56,774 bases of DNA from Youngiibacter multivorans. GTDB taxonomy: Bacteria; Bacillota; Clostridia; Clostridiales; Clostridiaceae. The notes beneath the pieces were generated by a model. That model worked only from the letters and a program-made list of their open reading frames with translations, did not search any database and was not told the origin of the DNA. This document shows, piece by piece, positions 26,243-33,771 of the stretch. How positions within the stretch are numbered: position 1 is the first letter of the stretch; every line of letters begins with the position of its first letter. The stretch spans positions 1-56,774 of the forward strand of contig NZ_JAGGKC010000028.1 of assembly GCF_017873395.1 (NCBI RefSeq), in the 5' to 3' direction. Made by a program: the position numbers and the translations under genes.

Positions 26243-27249
26243 TGGACAAGGTCAAATCAAGTAACAAGGATTTTATGGAATGGCTGAAGCTTGGATTGGT
26301 CCTGGTAGTCATTACTGCTGTTGTCGCCGTAATAATGGCTTATATCAATACCTCGACCAAGGACATCATAGCAAAGAACAACATGATCAAGCAGGAAGAC
26401 CTCGAATATGTCATGGCTGGAGCTGATGATGTTGCAGCATACGGCGGTACTATGCCGGGTGAGGATTCCAGTATTAAGGAAATCTATGAGGCCAAGGCTG
26501 GCGGAAGCGTTATGGGCTATGTATACAAAGTATCAGTCCAGGGCTACAAGGAAATGGTTGACGTTCTTGTTGGCATAAAGACAGATGGAAACATCGGTGC
26601 AGCTAAGGTAACAAAGCTCGCTGAAACTCCTGGCCTTGGTGCTCTTGTACAGGAACCCAAGTACATCGACCAATATACTGGTAAGCCAATTGCTGAGAGC
26701 TTCAAGGTTGTGAAGGCTGCACCTGCCAATCCGAATGAGATTGAGTCAGTTTCGGGCGCAACCATTTCATCGAATGCGGTTGCCACAGCGATAAACGATG
26801 CTGTTAACCACTATAAGACAGAAATAAAGGGTGAGGCCGTGGTTGAAGAGCCTAAGTCAGAGCCTACTATCGAAAACATGCTTCTTGATGGCGATGCCAT
26901 GGAAGAAATGACCGGAGACCTTAAGACTCTGAAAGTAACCAAGGCTGGAGCAGTCACAGGCTATATAGTCTATGGCGAAGGCAAGGGCTACTATGACACA
27001 CCAATCATCGTTGCAGTTGGTTTCGACCTTGCGACGAAGAAGATAACAAACATTATGGTAACCGAACAGAACGAGACACAGGGTCTTGGAACTGCAATCA
27101 CAGATGTTGAATTCAGTGAAATGTTCCAGGGCAAAGATGCGCAGGCTCAAAAGATTGAAGTATACTCAGGCGCATCAGTAAGCTCCGAAGGTGCCATAAA
27201 GGCAATAAACGCCGCTATAACATACTTCAACGATGTTCTGGCGAAGTAG
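26242..27249 (+). CDS. rnfG: Rnf complex subunit G with two FMN-binding domains
   Basis: RnfG is a membrane-anchored flavoprotein that carries FMN on the threonine of an SGATxS motif. This protein has 335 residues against about 180-210 for typical RnfG. After one membrane span (about 15-35) there is a complete FMN-binding domain (about 85-190, motif SGATISS with Thr174). An acidic linker follows (195-215), then a second domain (about 225-335) with the same layout (EGKGYYDTPIIVAVGFD, ETQGLGTAI). The second motif reads SGASVSS with Ser312 where threonine is expected. It sits between rnfD (one-base overlap) and rnfE, so it is the only rnfG in the operon. The duplication is seen directly; flavinylation of the second domain is uncertain. 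Confidence 0.92.
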   Translation: MDKVKSSNKDFMEWLKLGLVLVVITAVVAVIMAYINTSTKDIIAKNNMIKQEDLEYVMAGADDVAAYGGTMPGEDSSIKEIYEAKAGGSVMGYVYKVSVQGYKEMVDVLVGIKTDGNIGAAKVTKLAETPGLGALVQEPKYIDQYTGKPIAESFKVVKAAPANPNEIESVSGATISSNAVATAINDAVNHYKTEIKGEAVVEEPKSEPTIENMLLDGDAMEEMTGDLKTLKVTKAGAVTGYIVYGEGKGYYDTPIIVAVGFDLATKKITNIMVTEQNETQGLGTAITDVEFSEMFQGKDAQAQKIEVYSGASVSSEGAIKAINAAITYFNDVLAK

Positions 27250-27258
27250 GGGGTTGAC

Positions 27259-27945
27259 ATGGGAAAATATTTTGAAAGAATAACTAACGGACTATTCAAA
27301 GAAAACACCATATTCGTACAGCTTATAGCCATGTGTCCGCTACTGGCAGTTTCAACAAGCCTTGTGAATGCAATAGGAATGGGAGTGGCAGCAACAGCTG
27401 TCCTCATATTCTCAAACCTGTTCATTTCACTTCTCAGAAACTTCATACCGGACAAGGTTAGAATACCCGCATTCATTGTAGTCATAGCTGGTTTCGTATC
27501 AGCGGTTGACATGCTAATGGCAGCTTACACGGTTGATCTCTATAATTCGCTTGGAATATTCATTCCGCTTATAGTTGTTAACTGCGTAATACTCGGAAGA
27601 GCAGAAGCATATGCCAGCAAGAATCCACCCCTGCTTTCGATTTTTGACGGAATAGGTATGGGACTTGGTTTCACTCTGGCTCTTTCAGCACTGGGTGCTA
27701 CAAGGGAAATTCTCGGAGCCGGAACTCTTCTCGGAATAAAAGTAACTCCAGACTTCTTCCAGCCTGCCAATGTCTTCATTCTGCCTCCAGGAGCTTTCCT
27801 GGTACTCGGTATGATGATGGCATTCCTCAACAGCAGGAAAATCAAGAAGGGCGAAGCAGCACTGAAGCTTCACGATGATGCTCTGCTTCTAGCTATGGTC
27901 GGTGCAGATGCAAAGCCAAATTTGACATCTGAGGAGGAGAACTAG
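27259..27945 (+). CDS. rnfE: Rnf complex subunit E
   Basis: A 228-residue integral membrane subunit of the RnfA/NqrD-E type with about six spans. Conserved segments include ENTIFVQLIAMCPLLAVSTS near the N-terminus and the repeat partner FIPLIVVNCVILGRAEAYAS, where cysteines near the membrane centre bind the intramembrane Fe-S cluster shared with RnfA. It has an AGGGGG ribosome site and lies one base before rnfA. Confidence 0.94.
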   Translation: MGKYFERITNGLFKENTIFVQLIAMCPLLAVSTSLVNAIGMGVAATAVLIFSNLFISLLRNFIPDKVRIPAFIVVIAGFVSAVDMLMAAYTVDLYNSLGIFIPLIVVNCVILGRAEAYASKNPPLLSIFDGIGMGLGFTLALSALGATREILGAGTLLGIKVTPDFFQPANVFILPPGAFLVLGMMMAFLNSRKIKKGEAALKLHDDALLLAMVGADAKPNLTSEEEN

Positions 27946-27946
27946 A

Positions 27947-28525
27947 ATGGGAGAACTGTTTGTAATATTTCTTAATGCGGCTCTTATAAACAACTTCGTG
28001 CTTTCAAAGTTCCTTGGTATATGTTCTTTCCTTGGAGTTTCCAAGAAAAGGGATGCAGCTATAGGAATGGGCCTGGCGGTAACGTTCGTCATGGCTATGG
28101 CATCTGCCGGAGCATGGCTGATAGATACTTTCCTTCTCAATCCGTTCGAGCTCGGATATCTGAGAAGTATAGCGTTCATACTTGTTATTGCTGCGCTTGT
28201 TCAGTTCGTTGAGATGGTAATTAAGAAGATCAGCCCCGGACTTTACAAGGCTCTTGGAATCTACCTGCCGCTCATAACCACGAACTGTGCCGTTCTAGGT
28301 GTGGCCCTGCTCAATACACAGGAGTCGTACACATTCATAGGCAGCATAGTCAATGGAGTTGGAGCTGCTGCCGGTTACTTCCTGGCAATCGTCCTTATGG
28401 CTTCCATAAGAGAGAGACTGGAAAAAGTCAGCTCGATACCTGTTGCATTCAAGGGACTGCCATTGACCCTGGTCATTGCCAGCCTTATGTCACTTGGGTT
28501 CCTGGGATTCCAGGGACTTATATAG
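27947..28525 (+). CDS. rnfA: Rnf complex subunit A
   Basis: A 192-residue integral membrane subunit with six predicted spans, paralogous to RnfE. The pseudo-symmetric halves show INNFVLSKFLGICSFLGVSKK and LPLITTNCAVLGVALL, each with the cysteine used for the shared intramembrane iron-sulfur centre. The start follows GAGGAGGA, one base after the rnfE stop. RnfA and RnfE together form the ion channel core of the pump. Confidence 0.95.
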   Translation: MGELFVIFLNAALINNFVLSKFLGICSFLGVSKKRDAAIGMGLAVTFVMAMASAGAWLIDTFLLNPFELGYLRSIAFILVIAALVQFVEMVIKKISPGLYKALGIYLPLITTNCAVLGVALLNTQESYTFIGSIVNGVGAAAGYFLAIVLMASIRERLEKVSSIPVAFKGLPLTLVIASLMSLGFLGFQGLI

Positions 28526-28537
28526 GGGGGTATTGAG

Positions 28538-29371
28538 ATGAAGGAAGTGTTGACAGCCGTAGCGGTGCTCTCATCGCTGGGTCTGGTATTCGGAGTTCTT
28601 CTTGGATTCGCCTCCAAGGTATTTGAAGTCAAACAAAATCCACTCGTAGGTGACGTCCTGATGGTTCTGCCAGGTGTAAACTGTGGCGGATGCGGTTATG
28701 CAGGATGCGAGCAGTATGCAATCGCTGTAGCAGACAACGGAGAAGTTCCTACTCTCTGTTCAGTCGGCGGATCACCAGTGGCTCTTAAGATCGGCGATCT
28801 CATGGGAGTCAAGGTTTCCGCAAGTGAAAAGATGGTCGCATATGTCAAGTGTAACGGAGATTGCGACAAAGCAAAGCAGAAGTATGAGTACCATGGAATC
28901 ATGGACTGTACAAGCGCAGCCGCACTCCCAGGAGGCGGAGCGAAATCATGCTCTTATGGATGTCTCGGACTTGGAACCTGTGTAAAGGCATGTGAGTTCG
29001 ATGCTATCAGGATAATAGATGGAATCGCCATAATTGATGAATCAAAATGCACCAATTGTGGAGCATGCATGAAGGTCTGCCCTAAGAACCTCATCGAATC
29101 AGTTCCTGAGAACTCAAGGGTCAGGGTTGCATGCAATTCCAACGATTCTGCCAAGGATACCATGGGAAGCTGTAAGGTAGGCTGCATAGCCTGCAAGAAG
29201 TGCGAGAAGGCGTGTGAGTTCGATGCTGTGCATGTGAATGACAACCTCTCGAAGATAGATTACTCAAAGTGCACACAGTGCAAGGCTTGCGTTAAGGCAT
29301 GTCCTACAGCATCCATTGAAGATATATTCCAGATCAGCAAGGTAGAAAAGAAATCAAAGGCAACTGCATAA
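28538..29371 (+). CDS. rnfB: Rnf complex subunit B (polyferredoxin)
   Basis: The subunit that accepts electrons from reduced ferredoxin. The 277 residues start with a membrane anchor (about 5-25), then an Fe-S domain with CGGCGYAGC, then paired ferredoxin-like modules: a CxxxxxxCxxxCxFDA variant plus CTNCGACMKVCP, and CKVGCIACKKCEKAC plus CTQCKACVKACP. This suggests five 4Fe-4S clusters. It ends the rnf operon with a terminator a few bases beyond the stop. Confidence 0.95.
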   Translation: MKEVLTAVAVLSSLGLVFGVLLGFASKVFEVKQNPLVGDVLMVLPGVNCGGCGYAGCEQYAIAVADNGEVPTLCSVGGSPVALKIGDLMGVKVSASEKMVAYVKCNGDCDKAKQKYEYHGIMDCTSAAALPGGGAKSCSYGCLGLGTCVKACEFDAIRIIDGIAIIDESKCTNCGACMKVCPKNLIESVPENSRVRVACNSNDSAKDTMGSCKVGCIACKKCEKACEFDAVHVNDNLSKIDYSKCTQCKACVKACPTASIEDIFQISKVEKKSKATA

Positions 29372-29378
29372 AGAAATC

Positions 29379-29409
29379 AGGAGGACATGGATATGTCCTC
29401 CTTTCTTTT
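29379..29409 (+). terminator. Terminator of the rnf operon
   Basis: A 10-bp perfect stem (AGGAGGACAT at 29379-29388, complement at 29393-29402) with loop GGAT is followed by TTCTTTTT. Confidence 0.9.
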
Positions 29410-29453
29410 TAGGATATAATTGAGTCATAAATGAACTGACTGGATGTGATGAT

Positions 29454-29684
29454 ATGGTTCCATGGCTTTACCTGGCAGCGGGTGTGGCAGCTGCCGCCCT
29501 GATATTTGTACTGCGTAACTGGAAGGGGAGCAATTCTTCTGGAAACGACCCTATAGGTGCAGCAGCGGCATTTCTCATAATAATGGGAGTCATATTCGGT
29601 GAAAATGAGAACCTTGCTTATGGTTTCATCGGATTTGGAGCTGCGCTTTTTGTATTGCTCCAGATTGTCAAGCCAAAGAAGTAG
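29454..29684 (+). CDS. Small membrane protein, unknown function
   Basis: A 76-residue protein made almost wholly of three hydrophobic segments: about 4-20 (LYLAAGVAAAALIFVL), 33-49 (PIGAAAAFLIIMGVIFG) and 57-72 (YGFIGFGAALFVLLQIV), separated by short polar turns, with a basic tail KPKK. I do not recognise a family. It lies between two terminators, 45 bases after the rnf terminator and 28 before the next, so it is probably a separate transcript. The ribosome site is weak (GGATGTGAT). Codon use is like its neighbours, and I judge it a real gene of unknown role. Confidence 0.65.
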   Translation: MVPWLYLAAGVAAAALIFVLRNWKGSNSSGNDPIGAAAAFLIIMGVIFGENENLAYGFIGFGAALFVLLQIVKPKK

Positions 29685-29712
29685 GGGAGAAGTCTGAAAT
29701 AGTCTATATTAC

Positions 29713-29735
29713 AAAGGCCGGCAAAACCGGCCTTT
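29713..29735. terminator. Bidirectional terminator between convergent genes
   Basis: A 9-bp stem AAAGGCCGG (29713-29721) / CCGGCCTTT (29727-29735) with loop CAAAA separates the small membrane protein (plus) and the SDR gene (minus). ATTGTT follows on the plus strand. Confidence 0.85.
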
Positions 29736-29739
29736 ATTG

Positions 29740-30480
29740 TTATAGTACCACTCCACCATCTACAGACAGAACAGTTCCTGTTATGAATGATGCTTCTTCT
29801 GATGCGAGGAACGCGTAAGCATTTGCAATGTCTTCCGGAGTTCCGAGCCTTCTCAGAGGAGCCTTGCCTTCCATCATCTCTATGACCTTCTCAGGCATCT
29901 TCTTGACCATAGGGGTTGCTATGAATCCTGGTGCAATGGCATTGACCCTGATATTCTTCTTACCGAGCTCCTTGGCCCAGGTCTTGGTCATTCCGATTAC
30001 GCCCCACTTGGTAGCTGCATAATTTGTCTGTCCAAAGTTGCCGTAAAGGCCAACAACTGAAGATGCATTAAGAACAACACCACCGCCATTGTCGGACATT
30101 ACCGGAACTACAATCTGCGTGCAGTTGAATACTCCCTTGAGGTTGACATCAATTACCTTGTCGAAATCCTCTTCAGGCATCTTGACAAGCTGGTTGTCTG
30201 CGGTTATTCCTGCATTGTTGACTAGTACGTCTATCTTTCCCCACTTGGATACCACATCGTCGACCATAGTCTTAATCTGGTCCCTGTTGACTACATTGAC
30301 TTCGTATGCCAGAAACTCTGCGTTCATTTCCTTTAGCTCAGCTGAAATTTCATCCATCGAGCCGAGTCTTACATCGCAGATTACAACCTTAGCGCCTTCG
30401 GCAGCAAACTTCAATGCAGTGGCTTTACCAATACCCTGAGCCGCTCCAGTGACAATAGATACTTTTCCCTCTAATCTCAT
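29740..30480 (-). CDS. SDR oxidoreductase, FabG-like; probable 3-hydroxybutyryl-CoA or 3-hydroxybutyrate dehydrogenase
   Basis: A 246-residue classical short-chain dehydrogenase with the cofactor loop GAAQGIG (12-18), NNAG, catalytic Ser in NASSVVG, and Tyr-Lys in NYAATK. The chain resembles FabG and PhaB. An Asp ends the second beta strand (VVICDVR), which in this family favours NAD(H) over NADP(H) and so suits a catabolic role. It is the last gene of the operon CoA-transferase, GntP permease, SDR, so I infer oxidation of (R)-3-hydroxybutyryl-CoA or 3-hydroxybutyrate. A role in fatty acid synthesis is less likely because no fab genes are near. GGGAGG precedes the ATG. Confidence 0.85.
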   Translation of the reverse strand: MRLEGKVSIVTGAAQGIGKATALKFAAEGAKVVICDVRLGSMDEISAELKEMNAEFLAYEVNVVNRDQIKTMVDDVVSKWGKIDVLVNNAGITADNQLVKMPEEDFDKVIDVNLKGVFNCTQIVVPVMSDNGGGVVLNASSVVGLYGNFGQTNYAATKWGVIGMTKTWAKELGKKNIRVNAIAPGFIATPMVKKMPEKVIEMMEGKAPLRRLGTPEDIANAYAFLASEEASFITGTVLSVDGGVVL

Positions 30481-30518
30481 GTTAACCTCCCTAACTGGTA
30501 TATTTTCCTTTAAATGAG

Positions 30519-30544
30519 AGGAATATGCATTTCTGCATATTCCT
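30519..30544 (-). other. Intercistronic hairpin with GAAA loop
   Basis: A perfect 11-bp stem between the permease and SDR genes. In the mRNA (minus strand) the arms AGGAATATGCA and TGCATATTCCT enclose GAAA, a GNRA tetraloop. No T-run follows in that direction, so it is more likely an mRNA stability or processing element than a terminator. Confidence 0.6.
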
Positions 30545-30567
30545 TAATTTTTGCTAGGTTTTATGTC

Positions 30568-31854
30568 TTACAGTATTCCGAATCCTGCGTAAAGTACGAT
30601 ACAGATTGCAGTTGCGATTATTGGATTTACAAGGCTAGTCATCATTATATCGATATATGAATCCTTGTGTGTAAGTCCAGTAACAGCCAGCAGAGTCAGG
30701 ACAGCTCCATTGTGGGGGAGTGTGTCAAGTCCGCCTGATGAGAGTGAAGCTATTCTATGGAGAGCTTCAGGTGAAACACCTGTTGTTGTCGCAAGCTCCA
30801 TGTACTTTGCTCCAAGTGCCTCAAGTGCTATTCCCATACCGCCTGATGCCGATCCAGTTGCTCCAGCAAGTACATTTACTGCAACAGCTTCAGATATGAG
30901 TATATTTCCCTTTATTCCAAGGAGAAGGTTTGTAAGGTCCTTGAATCCTGGTACGGCTTTAACAACCGAACCGAATCCAACAGCTGCTGATGTATTGATG
31001 ATAGCGAGTACTGATCCTGCTGCGCCGTCGTTGATGGTCTTCTGAAGATTCTTAAGCCTAGTGAATCCTACTGCTATACCAACAATTATTCCGGCAGCAA
31101 GAGCTACGACGATGTTCTGCTTGAGAACATTGAGGACAACTACGACAACGATAAGAGGAAGTATTGCAAGGGCTGGATTCATGAGGTGCTCGTGGTCTAC
31201 AGACTCAAGCTTCTTATCTGGCTCAACAAAGCCTTCTCCCTTTGCTTCATACTGCTTCTCTCTATAGGTCAGCCATAACATACCAAATACGAGCATAGCG
31301 ATAGTTGCAACGATACCAAGTATCGGAGCAGCTGTTGCGGTAGTTCCGAAATACTTCATCGGAATGAGGTTCTGTATCTGTGGTGAACCAGGAACTGCTG
31401 TCATCGTAAATCCGAATGCACCAAGAGCTATTGCTCCAGGAATAAGCTTCCTTGTTATGTTAGCTTCCCTGAAGAGTGCAAGTGCGAGTGGATATACTGC
31501 GAAAACAACAACGAACAGGGATATTCCACCGTAGGTAAGTACTGCACAACCAAGGACAATTGCAAGCATTGCCCTCTTCGCTCCAAGTACCTTTGCGATC
31601 CATGAAGCTATGGACCTTGCCGCACCGGATTCATCCATTATCTTACCGAAAATCGCACCAAGCATGAATGTAGGGAACCATGATTTTGTGAATCCTACGA
31701 ATCCAGTCATGTATGTGTCGGTGTACATCGGAAGGAGATCAAGACCTCCAGTGAGTCCAACGACAAGTGCGCAGATAGGAGCTATCCATATGATGGACAT
31801 GCCTCTGTACGCGAGGAACATAAGTAGTGCAAGACCTAAGAAAATACCAAACAT
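30568..31854 (-). CDS. GntP-family permease (probable 3-hydroxybutyrate/organic acid importer)
   Basis: A 428-residue polytopic membrane protein with about eleven to twelve hydrophobic spans. It belongs to the GntP/DsdX proton symporter family, as seen in LTYGGISLFVVVFAVYPLALALFREANI and in GASGSASGGMGIALEALG near the C-terminal half. GntP proteins carry gluconate and other hydroxy acids, and homologues beside CoA-transferase genes are often named D-beta-hydroxybutyrate permease. Because it lies between a CoA-transferase and an SDR dehydrogenase, I infer uptake of 3-hydroxybutyrate or a similar short-chain acid. The ATG follows AAGGAGGAG. An AT-only hairpin (31879-31900) sits in the gap to the upstream gene. 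Confidence 0.88.
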   Translation of the reverse strand: MFGIFLGLALLMFLAYRGMSIIWIAPICALVVGLTGGLDLLPMYTDTYMTGFVGFTKSWFPTFMLGAIFGKIMDESGAARSIASWIAKVLGAKRAMLAIVLGCAVLTYGGISLFVVVFAVYPLALALFREANITRKLIPGAIALGAFGFTMTAVPGSPQIQNLIPMKYFGTTATAAPILGIVATIAMLVFGMLWLTYREKQYEAKGEGFVEPDKKLESVDHEHLMNPALAILPLIVVVVVLNVLKQNIVVALAAGIIVGIAVGFTRLKNLQKTINDGAAGSVLAIINTSAAVGFGSVVKAVPGFKDLTNLLLGIKGNILISEAVAVNVLAGATGSASGGMGIALEALGAKYMELATTTGVSPEALHRIASLSSGGLDTLPHNGAVLTLLAVTGLTHKDSYIDIMMTSLVNPIIATAICIVLYAGFGIL

Positions 31855-31918
31855 TTTACTCCTCCTTATAATGAAGATTATATAATATAAATATTATATA
31901 CTAGTAGTAAGTGGGGGA

Positions 31919-33466
31919 TTACAGTACCAGTTTCATTGGTTCCGGTCTGAAGATCCTCTCGTCCATGATCTTCAAATCGGGTGATATGCCGGGCTCGAAA
32001 TCCATCTGGTCAAGTATGTCCTTCTGAAGTTCTACACCTGGAGCAATTTCTGTAAGCACAAGTCCTTCCTGTGTCAGCTCGAAAACGGCTCTTTCAGTTA
32101 CATAAAGCACTTCCTGCCTGATTTCCTTTGCATATTCGCCAGAGAAGGTGATCTGCTCTACATCCTTAAGGAATTTCTTTACTTTTCCTTCCTTGTTGAT
32201 GATGAGCCTTCCGTCGCCGACAGCAAGTTCAAGTCCGCCTGCGGTGAATGTTCCGCAGAATATGACCTTCTTGGCATTCTGTGTGATGTTGATGAATCCG
32301 CCGGCTCCAGCTATTTTCGGTCCGAACTTGCTGACGTTGATGTTTCCGATCCTGTCGCACTGCGCAAGGCCTAGATATGCCACGTCAAGTCCGCCGCCGT
32401 CATAGAAATCGAACTGGTAGGGCTGGTCGATGATCGCTTCTGCATTTGTAGCTGCGCCGAAACTCAGACCGCCTGCAGGTATTCCGCCTATAGGACCAGG
32501 TTCTACTGTAAGCATCAGGCCCTGAATATTCTCCTCGTTTGCCACTATGGAGACTCCCTCAGGCATTCCGATACCGAGATTGATGATCGCATGAGGAACT
32601 AGTTCCATTGCGCATCTTCTGGCTATGACCTTTCTTTCGTCAAGTTCAAGAGGCTTGACAGAGTTTACAGGCACCTTGACTCCTCCGGTATAAGCTACAT
32701 TGAAAGCTTCTGAGAATGTCTGCATATGGTTCTTCATGTCCGCGACTTCAACAATCGCATCCACATAGATCCCAGGCACCTTTACCATCCTTGCGTCGAG
32801 GGTTCCTGCCTTGACAACCTTTTCGACCTGTACTATGACAGTTCCGCCAGAGTTGTAGGCTGCCTGAGCCAGTGAAAGGGCTTCAAGAGTTCCTGCTTCC
32901 TTCTCCATCGTTACGTTGCCTTTTTCATCAGCATATGTACCTCTGATAAGTGCCACGTTGATAGGGAAGTACTTGTAGAGAAGGTATTCCTCTCCGGCAA
33001 CTGTGATCAGTTCAACAATATCCTCAGTTGTCTTTGTGTTGAGCTTGCCACCTTCGACCCTTGGATCCACGAAAGTCTTCATACCTACCTTTGTGATCAT
33101 TCCGGCTCTCTTGGCAGCTATCTCCCTGAACAGTTGAGATATGGTTCCCTGTGGAAGGTTATAGGCTTCGATCTTGTTATCCATCGCAAGCTTCTGTACC
33201 TTCGGTACCAGGTTCCAGTGACCGCCGATTACTCTCTTCAGCAGGCCTTCGTGACCAAGATGATTCAGTCCTCTTTCTTTTCCATCGCCTTGTCCGGCTG
33301 CATAGACCAGTGTGAGGTCCCTTGGCTCACTTGTTTCAACGAACCTTGCTTCAAGAGCTGCTTCGACTTCCTCAGGAACAGCGTTTCCTACGAATCCGCT
33401 TGTAGCTACAGTATCTCCTGATTTGATCAGTTTTACAGCTTCCGCTGCAGTCAAAAACTTAACCAA
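31919..33466 (-). CDS. Acyl-CoA:acetate/3-ketoacid CoA-transferase, fused subunits
   Basis: A 515-residue family I CoA-transferase with both halves in one chain, like propionate CoA-transferase Pct and YdiF. The N-terminal half has the family GFVGNAVPEEVE segment; the C-terminal half has the catalytic glutamate in TVEPGPIGGIPAGG (about Glu322), close to Glu324 of the Clostridium propionicum enzyme. It moves CoA from acetyl-CoA or another donor to a short-chain acid. It is the first gene of the operon with the GntP permease and SDR, and a sigma-54 promoter stands 35-55 bases upstream. The start is TTG with AAGGAGG seven bases before it. The exact acid substrate is inferred from the neighbours. 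Confidence 0.92.
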   Translation of the reverse strand: MVKFLTAAEAVKLIKSGDTVATSGFVGNAVPEEVEAALEARFVETSEPRDLTLVYAAGQGDGKERGLNHLGHEGLLKRVIGGHWNLVPKVQKLAMDNKIEAYNLPQGTISQLFREIAAKRAGMITKVGMKTFVDPRVEGGKLNTKTTEDIVELITVAGEEYLLYKYFPINVALIRGTYADEKGNVTMEKEAGTLEALSLAQAAYNSGGTVIVQVEKVVKAGTLDARMVKVPGIYVDAIVEVADMKNHMQTFSEAFNVAYTGGVKVPVNSVKPLELDERKVIARRCAMELVPHAIINLGIGMPEGVSIVANEENIQGLMLTVEPGPIGGIPAGGLSFGAATNAEAIIDQPYQFDFYDGGGLDVAYLGLAQCDRIGNINVSKFGPKIAGAGGFINITQNAKKVIFCGTFTAGGLELAVGDGRLIINKEGKVKKFLKDVEQITFSGEYAKEIRQEVLYVTERAVFELTQEGLVLTEIAPGVELQKDILDQMDFEPGISPDLKIMDERIFRPEPMKLVL

Positions 33467-33501
33467 TTATTTTCCTCCTTTCGATATATTACAAAATACT
33501 A

Positions 33502-33520
33502 TATGCAAGATTCGTGCCAA
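33502..33520 (-). promoter_or_regulatory. Sigma-54 (-24/-12) promoter of the CoA-transferase operon
   Basis: The minus strand reads TTGGCACGAATCTTGCATA, a perfect match to the sigma-54 consensus TGGCAC-N5-TTGCW. The -24 GG is at 33518-33517 and the -12 GC at 33506-33505. The predicted start near 33493 leaves a leader of about 27 bases to the TTG start codon. Confidence 0.88.
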
Positions 33521-33634
33521 GAGGAGAAATAGGGTGTTTTTATGCTTTTTTGTACTTTTTTCGTTCAAAAACCCTGATAAAAGTAAACATTTGCAATGAA
33601 GTGAATCTCGAAACCTGAAAAACCTTTCATGTTG

Positions 33635-33760
33635 TGTCCAGATTTTGTACAGTATTTTTTGTTAAAGTTTAAACGTTTTCATAGAATTGATGAATCTCAA
33701 CGTTTTGTAGGTTTGCTTTATAAAAAAGTGAATAACTGTACAGAATATTTACACTGTCCA
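33635..33760. promoter_or_regulatory. Candidate activator-binding repeats (TGTNCA)
   Basis: Four TGT(C/A)CA motifs lie upstream of the sigma-54 promoter: TGTCCA 33635-33640 and TGTACA 33646-33651 (11 bp apart), and TGTACA 33737-33742 and TGTCCA 33755-33760. The third lies in the palindrome CTGTACAG (33736-33743). At about 120 and 220 bp from the promoter they are placed like enhancer sites. The binding protein is inferred to be the adjacent activator. Confidence 0.35.
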
Positions 33761-33771
33761 TAAAATGCACA

